The notes under the pieces: model-generated
The model's input: only the letters and a program-made list of their open reading frames with translations
Database searches by the model: none
What the model was told of the DNA's origin: nothing
In this document: positions 47,593 through 57,000 of the stretch, piece after piece
Layout of the letters: each line of letters begins with the position of its first letter
Numbering within the stretch: the first letter of the stretch is position 1
Translations under genes and position numbers: made by a program
NCBI GenBank assembly: GCA_036346255.1
Contig: CM070619.1
Location: forward strand, 41,980,342 to 42,044,341
DNA length: 64,000 nucleotides
Direction of reading: 5' to 3'
Source of the DNA: Ampelocalamus luodianensis
Lineage: Eukaryota > Streptophyta > Magnoliopsida > Poales > Poaceae

Positions 47593-48357
47593 ATGACCAT
47601 GACTTCCGAGGATGGAGACATCTCAGCTCTGCTCTCTGAACCAAGTCTAATTGAAGAGCAACTTGAGTCTTCCGAATCTGATGATGTCTTTCCTGCTATT
47701 TTGGAATCAATTAAATCAAATGAGAAGGCAGTTGAAATTTCACACGAGGAGGCTGCCTGGGCTGATTCTTGTTTCGTGCAGACTTCTGAACTGTCAGATG
47801 ATGACTGGGGAGGAATGAGGAAAGCCTTGCTTGATGCCCTTGAAAAGCCAATGGAAAGCCCCTATGATGCTTCTGAAGTTGTGCATGACCAAGGCATCCA
47901 TGCAAATTCAGAGGCAGAACCTCATTCTCTCCATGTTGAAGAAGTTTCTCAGCATGATGATGTGCACATGGAGCAAAGAGACAATAGTGATGACGACAAG
48001 TATAGTACTGAAGCTTGTGAAGTTGCTGATGTAATTAGAGGTGCAGATGAACATGGTAAGCAGATGGATGGATACGCAGCAAAACCTGAAGATGCTGATG
48101 AACTGGCTTCATCCGAAGTTCTCGAGCAGGCAGAGTCGAGAGATTCTATCTTTAAGGTTTGGGATCTGGAGGTGTCATTTTCTGATGATGAGGGTGAGCT
48201 TGAACTCATCAAGGATCTGAATAAACTCCTCAAGGACAATCCTCCGGAGGCTGCATATCCACCTCCCAGTGACACAGCCAAGGCTTTGAGCCAGATAAAC
48301 ATTGACGAACTTGTGGCGGGCTTGAATGACTTGTCACTGCAGCAAACCAATGAGTAA
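47593..48357 (+). CDS. Acidic conserved hypothetical protein, 254 aa
   Basis: This frame is clearly coding: 254 codons with no close competitor, ending at TAA 48355-48357. The product is strongly acidic and hydrophilic, rich in E, D and S (for example 'DGDISALLSEPSLIEEQLES'), with no signal peptide, membrane segment or catalytic motif. Its C-terminus, 'SIFKVWDLEVSFSDDEGELE' followed by LIKDLNKLLKDN and IDELVAGLNDLSLQ, looks like short amphipathic helices in a mostly disordered protein. A strong acceptor (pyrimidines then 'ttttttgcag', 47546) lies 46 bp upstream, and an in-frame TAA separates it from the ATG. The 5' UTR is therefore probably spliced and the start is supported. An out-of-frame ATG sits 4 bp upstream. 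I do not recognise the family and assign no function. Confidence 0.8.
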   Translation: MTMTSEDGDISALLSEPSLIEEQLESSESDDVFPAILESIKSNEKAVEISHEEAAWADSCFVQTSELSDDDWGGMRKALLDALEKPMESPYDASEVVHDQGIHANSEAEPHSLHVEEVSQHDDVHMEQRDNSDDDKYSTEACEVADVIRGADEHGKQMDGYAAKPEDADELASSEVLEQAESRDSIFKVWDLEVSFSDDEGELELIKDLNKLLKDNPPEAAYPPPSDTAKALSQINIDELVAGLNDLSLQQTNE

Positions 48358-48499
48358 CAGTTGTGCCTCCAGTTGAACCATGTTGATTGAATTCAGGCAA
48401 ATTGAACATGCTAGGTATCATTTTTTTCCGTTGTGTGCGCGTGTGTGCGGGCGTCGGGGCGTGCGCGTTTGACAGCTGAAAAATAGCCTCTTTCAATTT

Positions 48500-49733
48500 T
48501 TTGTTTCAGCTTAGACAACTTAGTTGGAAAGTTCCAGTTGCGAGTTTAGCTTTCAAGACCGGATAAATTGAGTTTGGATATTTCTTGTCTAGGATGATCT
48601 AGTTTGGTTATAGTAATTTGGAATGCTAATAATTTGAAGGATCAGGCATCGTATTTTTCATTTTTCTTAGATGTTTTCCTGCTGATTTTTCCCAATTGAA
48701 GATCAGTCTAATGCAGTAACCACAGGCATGCATGCCCCACAAAACGTTGGCCACTCTCCCTATGATACGCGGGGGTGGGTGGGGAAGCGAAAAACTTCGA
48801 CGGTGTTGATGGTGCCATTTCATGGTACGAAAAAATTGGATCGGGCCTTGTACGCTACGTGCACACAGGAGTTCCGCAGAAATATAAATCCTTTAAATTT
48901 AGAGTAAATTTCAAAAAGCTATGAGGATTGAATAATCATCAATTAATGAAGATAAATTGTAATATTTAGTATGGATAATGGTGTCCCAAATAGCCCTCAA
49001 ATATACCTTTGGTTGGTGATACTTGCAACGACTAGGGAAGATTTCGACCATCCTTTGATTGGATGATCAGTTATGACCAGTTCGGGTTACGACCATCCTA
49101 TGGTCGAAGAGTTTGATTACAACCAGCTCGAATCACGATCATCCTATGGTTAATAATTCTCACAGATATGTAGATCTTATCGACTAAGGGTCATAAACAC
49201 TACGCATGACTATACATGGTAGTTAACACATGCGCATATATCTCTCTGACATAACTATGTGTATTTCTCTTTGTCTCTGGTAATAACCGCTCGGTGAACG
49301 TGAAGAGATGATGTCTCACTGACAACAATCAACATCAACGTGTGTATTCAAGCAACCATCGAGGTGTCTTTTGACACACAACAACTACCACCATTTTAAA
49401 CACTTTATAAAAGGACGGTGCTGGCAGATAGAGAATACACACACAAAACAGAGGATAAACAAAAGCCATTAAACTTAGTTTCGATAGCTTGTTGTGCTTT
49501 GTAATCTCATTCAATACAAGAACACAGAAGTAGGATTTTTTTTTATCCTCTCCGAAGAAGGCATTAACCTGTCTAAAAAACATTTGTCTCTTTTTGTATA
49601 ATCTTGAGAGTCGTGCCCCTAGCATTTATTTCGTAAGATCGATAGTGCTTCATCGATAAGTATATTGACAAAACTATAAAACAACTACAGATTTAGGAAC
49701 ATATTTTAATAATACAAATTTAATGCTATTTTG
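48500..49733. other. 3' flank and intergenic sequence
   Basis: Contains GT/GC-rich simple sequence in the likely 3' UTR (48430-48470) and three degenerate repeats of 'acgaccatcctatgg' at a spacing of about 55 bp (about 49045-49165). No gene is seen. Confidence 0.4.
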
Positions 49734-49980
49734 TACTCCCACCAGTTACAAAAGGAAGTCGTTTTGAACATCGACGTTGTCTCTAAAATAAAACTTTGAC
49801 CACTCATTTTTATTGTAATATATTTATAAAATACTAAAATTATAATATTTTGAAAGTAATGTTTTAGACAAATCTTTTATGTGTCAATTCTAAATATTCA
49901 ATAATATATTGGTAGCCAAAGTTTATAATGCTTGACAGCATGCGACCCAAAACGATTTTCTTTTGTGACCGGAGAGAGTA
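49734..49980. mobile_element. Stowaway-type MITE (49736-49978)
   Basis: The inverted ends CTCCCACCAGTTACAAAAGG and (right, inward) CTCTCTCCGGTCACAAAAGA are flanked by TA on both sides. The interior is AT-rich, 243 bp, with no coding capacity. These are the usual features of Tc1/mariner-derived Stowaway elements in grasses. Confidence 0.8.
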
Positions 49981-51030
49981 TCAAAGGACTATAGGTTAGT
50001 TAACCTTCATGTCCACTACAACATGCCCTGATAGCCTTGGCCCACCGTAGACTAACGTAACACCTTGGCACGTTCTATCCTGTCCCAAGCATGTACGACA
50101 TGCGCCATCTCAACCAGGGGCGAGCACCCCCTCCCTCCACCACCGAACCCCTAGACCTAGTACCCACTGAGCACCGACGAGTTGTGAGTCTCCCTCGGAG
50201 GTTGAAGAAAGCCTTCCCGTTCCCCGGCCAGGCATGTGGGGCTTAAGGCCTAGTCGGCCGCCGACCCAAATAACAGATAAGCTCACTGCTCAGTGCTTCA
50301 CTCTCTCAGCCAGACACTCAGACCCCATATCCAGATTTGAGAAATCGAGAGACCGAGAGAGACTCACTGAGGCCTGAGGGGGAGCTGGTTGGCAGCGGAA
50401 GGTGGTCGGCGTCACTCGGCGACCCAGCGTAGAGGGGTAGGCGATCGTCGTCACTCAATGGCCCGCGCGCGGAGGGGGAGGCGCCCAGCGAGGGCTGAAC
50501 CATCGAAGCCTCGACCCTGGAAGGCTTGAAGGGTCACGGGCGTAGGAGGCGGGCGCCGGGCGAGGCCACAGGGAGCAGTGCCCAGTGAGGCTGTGGGGAG
50601 GCTGGATCGCTGGAGGCTCGGAGGCTATGAGGGTGACTCCGTGACTGCCGACACCCGACCGGTGAGGGCATGAGAGCTAGGGCCTGAGGCAGTGGGCAGC
50701 GAAGTGAGGCGGTGAGGAAGTGAGTGTGAGTTTGTTTCTATCCCAAAAAATTTCTCCAATTTGCTTGTTTGTTGATTGTTGCAACTGGCAAATGTAGGTA
50801 GAACCGTAGAAGGTATACTTGACTTGAGTCTTGAAGATTGATGAAGCATGAATTGATTATTGATGTAAATGTTTCATTGGTGGTTGACTGGTTGTTGTTT
50901 AATTTGTGATTGATGCATTGATGCAAATTGTTGTTTAATTGATTAGTGAACATCATGACAATAGTCGATTAGCCAATTTGTTTAATTAGTGGTTGACTGG
51001 TTGTTATTTAATTTTTCTTAGATTTACAAA
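49981..51030. other. Intergenic, with a GC-rich 5'-UTR-like block
   Basis: 50320-50720 is GC-rich with repeated 'gaggc' motifs. 50740-51015 is AT-rich with a repeated phrase 'ggttgactggttgtt' (about 50881 and 50993) and ends in 'atttttcttag', a plausible acceptor before the TTF-type relic. It may be the UTR and first intron of that relic. Confidence 0.35.
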
Positions 51031-51031
51031 A

Positions 51032-52010
51032 ATGGAGAAGCAAATTTTGCACAAATATTTCTCAAATAATGCAACTAGCAGTAACCCGCCAACTATAGAA
51101 AGCAGAACTGAAGCAATGAAGATTATTAAAATAGATTTGTGTAACAATGTATCAGATGAATGACTCAACGACTTGATGGTGTGCTACACTAAGCGAAAGA
51201 TATTTAGAAGCCTTGATAATATAAAAATCAGGGACGGAGGTTAGTGTGAGCCAAGGTGGGTTCTAGCCCCCCCCCCCCCCAACAATTTTTTTAAAAATAG
51301 AGTAACATTGAGTATGCAAGTAGTATTTATGTCTATCTATTACTTAATCCTTCAAATGGTCATCCTGCTGTCTGCACCTCTAAAAATCCTATTAAGTTCA
51401 AACCAATCTGTTTTATCTTCTTCCTCACTAGGCCATGAATCACTGACCTAATTTTATTTTCTTACTTTACAACAAGTTAGCCAAATAGTTTTAGTCATTC
51501 ACTCATTTTGATAGCTCAGTTTAGTCAGTAGCTAACGCCCATTACCACTACTTTACTTTCTGCTTTTTGCTCGTCGCCTTCGGCTCATGTTGCGGCAAAG
51601 TATGAGCACAATGCCACAAAACAACTAAATGAGGCATTGCAGTGGCCGACGGAGCATGAAACATCCCTGCGCAACTAAAGTTTAGAGTAGTCGAGTAATA
51701 TGGCCATCAACCTAAGAAATGATTACTACTTTATGGTGTCATATGTTTCTTCCTCCTCCGTTTTTTAGAGTAAATATATACATATATCTTGCTGAGACAA
51801 GACAATTTATAACCAAAATACGGACAAGATCTATCTAAAAATTTTCGATGGTTGTAAATTCTATCATATTGTAGTAACATGATTTAGCATTGGCCTTTGG
51901 CCCCCCTTGAGATTTGGCTCAAGCTCCGTCACTGATAAAAATCATTCAATGCTTCCAAGACATGAAAACTCGTTGAGTGAAATTGCGTCGCAATCAGATT
52001 TAGTGCCTTA
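51032..52010 (+). pseudogene. hAT TTF-type (ZMYM1-like) protein N-terminal relic, split by a MITE
   Basis: The frame starting at ATG 51032 reads MEKQILHKYFSNNATSSNPP and reaches 'CYTKRKIFRSLDNIKI' before the insertion at 51239. After 51934 it resumes with 'QCFQDMKT' (51950-51975). This matches the 'CYIE.DIF..I.NE.II..FQNMKTR' segment of domesticated or transposon-encoded hAT TTF-type zinc-finger proteins in grasses. There is a stop in the joined region, and no zinc finger or transposase core follows. It is a relic of an autonomous hAT gene. Confidence 0.6.
51231..51942. mobile_element. Non-autonomous hAT element (51239-51934)
   Basis: The ends CAGGGACGGAG and (right, inward) CAGTGACGGAG differ at one of eleven positions. 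They are flanked by a perfect 8-bp duplication ATAAAAAT (51231-51238, 51935-51942). Subterminal 'gagccaa' motifs occur at both ends. A 14-C homopolymer lies at 51267-51280. It has no coding capacity and is inserted in the TTF-type relic. Confidence 0.85.
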
Positions 52011-52579
52011 GTGGTATGTTTTCATTTTATTTTTAATGTTTATGAATATTTACAATTTAATCTTGTATCACTAAATTTAATATTTCTTATCTACAAATCG
52101 GTACTAACATATTTATGGACATTTAGGAGGTATATTATCCATTAGCGAGGTACTAAATTTATTGTATTGTACATTTTTTATTTGTTCTCTTTCTATTTAT
52201 ATATGAATTTAACATTCCAAAGACAAAATATTAGTAGATGTAGTTTTGATATGCTTATGTTGTGCTATAGCCTTAACAGTAGAGCTCCCCTCAAATTTCA
52301 TCCTGAATTCGCCACTGATCTCAACCCTTGTTAAGTCAGCATCAACGACTAGAGTTTTGTAGTACCATGCCAGATCTTGGAGAAATGGCACGTCTAATAT
52401 GTGTCATTGTGTGCTACGAGGAGGCGCACTGGGACCCTTTTTATTCGGTCTATGCGAATGCGACTACTCCCACCGTTGGTTCATATGTGCAACAATTTTG
52501 AATGGGCCATGGCTTATGTGAGTCTACAAGTGGGCCATGCTTGTTAGGGTCTGTGCAACCACCGGAAAGGTTAAAACCC
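52011..52579. other. Spacer
   Basis: AT-rich, without gene features. The phrase 'ttcatcctgaattcgccactgatct' near 52297-52320 resembles a hAT element end (CAGTGGCGAATTC inward) but has no partner that I could find. Confidence 0.35.
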
Positions 52580-52881
52580 TAAGAGCATGTGCAGTGGGGT
52601 GACATCACTATTCTATAATATTTGTCACATAAAATTTTTAATGATGTGAATGAGAGAGAACAATGAAAGAGAATGAAACTGTCTGGCATGCAACAGATAG
52701 TCTATAAGGCATTTATAGATGTTTGTTTTGCTGTTGTATTCATGCTCATATGTATAGTTTGTGGGGTCATATATATATAACTTAAAGACAACCTATTGTA
52801 TAGGTTATCTTTAATTTTATCTATAGATGACATGGAGAGTACTACAGACAACGATCGTCTATACCATTGTATACGTCCTAA
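52580..52881. mobile_element. Candidate Tourist/PIF-type MITE
   Basis: TAA at both edges (52580-52582, 52879-52881) could be the 3-bp duplication. The inward ends GAGCATGTGCAGTGG and GGACGTATACAATGG agree at 9 of 15 positions with only transitions between them. This is suggestive, not conclusive. Confidence 0.4.
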
Positions 52882-53900
52882 AGTTCTTTGATACAAAATA
52901 GCGTTAAATATGTAGTCTTTTGAAATAAGTTCTTAAATCTGTAGTTATTTGATAGTTATGTTAATATATATGTAGTTTTTTGAAATTCACTCTTTAAATT
53001 AGGGGCTTTAGTTTAGAGTTTCCTCAAACTTTGTGGTGGATATCTTGTCATCTCATCGTGGTGAATGGGTACAATGCGCTCGTGTGTGTGCGTAAGTGGC
53101 ATGAGTGGCCTGTGCGGCTGTGCCCTTTTTATCTCTTTTGTAGCTTATGAATAATTTGATGGAGATAAGAACCACTTTGCAGTTAGTAGTGTGGTGTGAA
53201 ATGCAGTGAATTATGAGTTCTTTTTCGATGCCGATAAGTTTTTATTGCTACGGCTTAAAACACGCTTTTAATAAAAAAAATGCAAAACCTCCAACTTATC
53301 ACTCTTAAGTTTGACAAACATCCACACATCTTATTTTCTGGCATCTACACCCACATAAATTCTGGGTATGCAAAATCCTTGTAACATTACTTTCCTCACT
53401 ATTTTTTTTTGAAATAACTTATGAAATGGTCATAAATCTGCTAGCAGCATGTTAGCGATAACAATTTTTACTAGAGAATTCTTTCTCCAACTTATTTTCT
53501 GTCTTCTCGCTCTCACTTCCCCCCTCTCTCATCTACAATATCGAACATGGTATGGCGACATGTATTCCTTACACTGTAGCAGGAATCATAGCAATCAATC
53601 TGTTCGTTAGCTTTTTCAATCCAATGGCTCGTATGAAAGGAATGGTTGGACATTGCGCTGCTTTGCCACTGTGGTTGCAATGGCAATAGGGCAAAATCAC
53701 ATTACCATGGACACAATTTTTCCATGCAAGAAGTGCAGATTTTTTTTACAATCTTCATCGTGAGCGTTGACTTTCGATCGGAGGGTGCACAGCTAGCTGC
53801 CCACGCACGGCCAGAAAAAAGCGAATAAAGCAATCGCCAGGCGGTGGTGTGTGGTGACTGGTGATGGGACAGTAGCGGGCGACGAAGACCCGACCCGGAA
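52882..53900. other. Intergenic and promoter region of the 54-kb gene
   Basis: No coding pattern is seen. Composition changes sharply to GC/C-rich at about 53870, consistent with the transcription start region of a grass gene. I could not identify a TATA box with confidence. Confidence 0.4.
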
Positions 53901-53924
53901 CTCCAAAACCCCCGTCTCCCTCCT

Positions 53925-53990
53925 GCTGCTGCCCGCCCCCGCCCCCGCCCCCGCCCCCGCCCCCACCCACCCCCACCCCCCCCGCCGCCG
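53925..53990. repeat. C-rich simple repeat, (CCCCCG)n then C-runs
   Basis: Five or more 'cccccg' units are followed by 'cccccaccc' variants directly before the start codon region. It probably lies in the 5' UTR of the gene at 54025. On the opposite strand it has G-runs able to form a G-quadruplex. Confidence 0.8.
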
Positions 53991-54024
53991 CGCCGCGCCG
54001 CGCCGCGGCATCCCGGCCGGCGAG

Positions 54025-57000
54025 ATGAACCCCTTCCGGGGGCGTCCTCTCCCCCACGTCTTCGCCCTCGTCCTGCTGCTTCTCGCTCTGGTAATCTGAT
54101 CTCGCCCAAACCTTGATCTCTGGTTAGATCTGGTCATTTCGCCCCCTTTCGGCTTCTTGATGCTCTGTTGGTGTGCCCTTTCACTCAGTCTCGGCAGGTG
54201 CCTTACTCGGAGGCGGCCGAGTCCACGCCAGGGACCCGGACGCGCAAGATCGGCGGCACCGCCGCTTCCTCGGTTTTCTCGCTCTTCAACCTCAAGCCCC
54301 AGAGCAAGTTCTGGACCGAATCCGTCATCCGCACAGGTTCGGTTCCTTCCTTCCTTCCTTTCTTGTCGTGAGGGGATTCCTGTTTGCTTGTTGCATTATG
54401 TGATTGGTTGTATGCTTACGGGGTTTTCTTGATTTGGGTAGAATTCGATGACTTGGAGGGCTCGGCGTCGCGGGACTCCAGCAAGAAGGCGCTCCTCAAC
54501 TTCACAAGAGCTGGTGGGTTCTTGTGTTGCTTAAGAATTGTTTTCTTGGGTTTGTGGATCATATTTGAAACAAACCAAATCAAAATTTTGTCCAAAACTA
54601 TGGTGTTGGGTAGCTTCCGCCATAGCCACTGCAACTATAGCTTCCTTTTTCCTTTTGGATGTGGCCGCGACTGCATGATAATGGCAATTTGAAACTGTTA
54701 GTTCAAGCTGATATACTTTTGCCCATGGGCATCTCGCCATTCTTTCTGCCAGAGTCTGATATAGTCATGTTAGACTGCTAGTATATCAGTACTTATTAGT
54801 ACTTGCTGACTCAATTCTGTATGTCATCTTTATCTTGTGACTATTTCTAGCAACTCTTTCGTTTTAGTTATGAGGATGCTAATACGCAATTTCAAGGAAG
54901 TTTGAGTTCTGTACTGTAGTAAGTAGACATGGAATTGCCTAGGTGACTAAATGAAGAGTTAAGAATGAAGAAGTAGGTGGTTGGGTGTCCCTATATAGGA
55001 CTTAATGCTGCAGCAGAAGAACTAACAAACCGCGTGGGAAGTTTCGGTTGCTATATAGCCAAGAGTAAGTGAGCAGGATATATGAGAAGCGCAACTTGCA
55101 ACTTCACTATCAACAAACCACTTACATTTATCTTTTCGAGACGATGTTATTGAAGTGGGGCAGTTGGCCCTTTGTCTCTGCAACCATAATTTTGTAGTAC
55201 TGCTTCATGGCAGTGTTCCCCAAGGCAGCCTCCTAGCCCGCCTAGCTGATTTATCCCACCTAGGTGGGAGCCTGCCTAATCGACAATTAGGTGCTAGGCG
55301 CCAGTCTGCCGCCTGACTAGCGCTCCTTGGTGAACACTGCTTCATGGTAAAGACTGTATTTTGGATGATTGGTTTGGTTTCTGTGTGGAGAGGTGATTCT
55401 AGTCAAGACCACATACTTATGTATGTGTGTCTGAAACAATTGATTGCACATGAAATATGGATAGTCTTGAAGTAATGATTGTGTGCTCATCTAAGAAAGA
55501 AGAGGTCTCTTTACTACTAAACTTCTCCCTCTTTTCTTATTCTTCTGTTTTATTCAGGTAATATTGCAAACTATATGAGCCTGGCGGAGGTTGATTCGAT
55601 ATATCTTTCAATCCCTGTGAACTTCATCTTTGTAGGATTTGATGGAAAAGGAGGCCATGGTAAATTATCTGTATGCAATCACACTAATGTCATTATCTGT
55701 TTGTTCATACTAAGAATTAAATTTTCTCTCTTTTTTTGTAGAGTTTAAGTTGGCGCCTGAAGAACTGGAGCGCTGGTTTACAAAAATCGATCACATATTT
55801 GAGCACACAAGAATCCCTCCAGTTGGCGAAGTTCTTACTCCATTTTATAAGACCAGTGTTAAGAAATTAAAGCAATATGACCTTCCTTTAGTCAGCCACG
55901 TGAATCACAAGTAATGAATCTCTACATTTATGGCAATTGTTCCATTTTGTGACGAATGTTTTCATCTGTTTTCTTTAATTAGGCTGCGGTATGCTTCCAT
56001 GAGGATTAATTTCCATTATACCAACTCATTTTCTACCAACTCATTTTCTGTGTGGTGCAGTTTTTCTGTGCATGCGATACACATGGGAGAAGATGTCATG
56101 TCTGTTTTTGAACACGCTATAAAAGTTCTATCCCGTAAAGAAGATCTCACGGATTCCAGGTCAGATGTTCTTGAAACACACACATTGTTGGAATTGTGCT
56201 CATCCAGCAGTTTAGTAAATTTGGTAAGCACTGTGTCACATAAATAGTATAAGTGCATGCTTACCACAAAAGGAATCTTAGTCCAGTTATGATAATATAT
56301 ATTATGGTTTTGCATTCAAAAGAACCTTAGTGTGGTCTTGCTGTTACTTGGCAATGGAAGGTAATGCTTTAAAAGAATAAACAGCTTCCCTTTTTTTTAT
56401 CATTTGCAGATTTTTGCATGTTTATTTTCTGTGGTAATTATGCATTTGTAATCAGATGAACTCATATATACCATATATCAACATGTTCATAATTTGTGTA
56501 TGATTTTCTCTGGATATACCTTATAGACTTTTCCGCTACACCTGCACAGTAAACCAGCTAACTGCTTACCATAAGCTACTGGGAAAACCCTTTGCAGTGG
56601 CTTTTGTAATTACTTCTATGATGCTACCTTGCATTTCCCATCATTTTTGCAACTGTTGATAACAAATATTCATTTTTGTTTATGTTATACAGAGAAAATG
56701 AGGCATTTTGGCAAGTGGACAGTGGTCAAATGGAACATATATTTTCAGCACTTGTTGATCACCTTCAGATACAAGAAGCATACACCATTTTCATTCTTAA
56801 CCCTAACCCTATTGACAAGAGTATTCACTATGGTTATCGGTGAGTCTCCGGACACTTTTATTACAATGCATCATATATAGTTGATGTACTAGGATCCTGA
56901 AAAAAGATGCACTCATTCATATTTAGCATGATAGGATTCCGATAAAACAAGAGCACTATGTGTCATTTTCTGGTAACTTTTGATAGTATGAACATGTTGA

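Noticed and set aside
53702..54109. Minus-strand ORF rich in G and R
   Set aside because: It is antisense to the CpG-rich first exon and C-rich tract of the 54-kb gene, and is a compositional shadow.
55983..56247. Reading through 56159 to use the whole open frame as exon 6
   Set aside because: The conserved continuation (ENEAFWQVD) is reached only by splicing at 56159/56160 to 56693. The read-through adds unrelated residues and no conserved motif.
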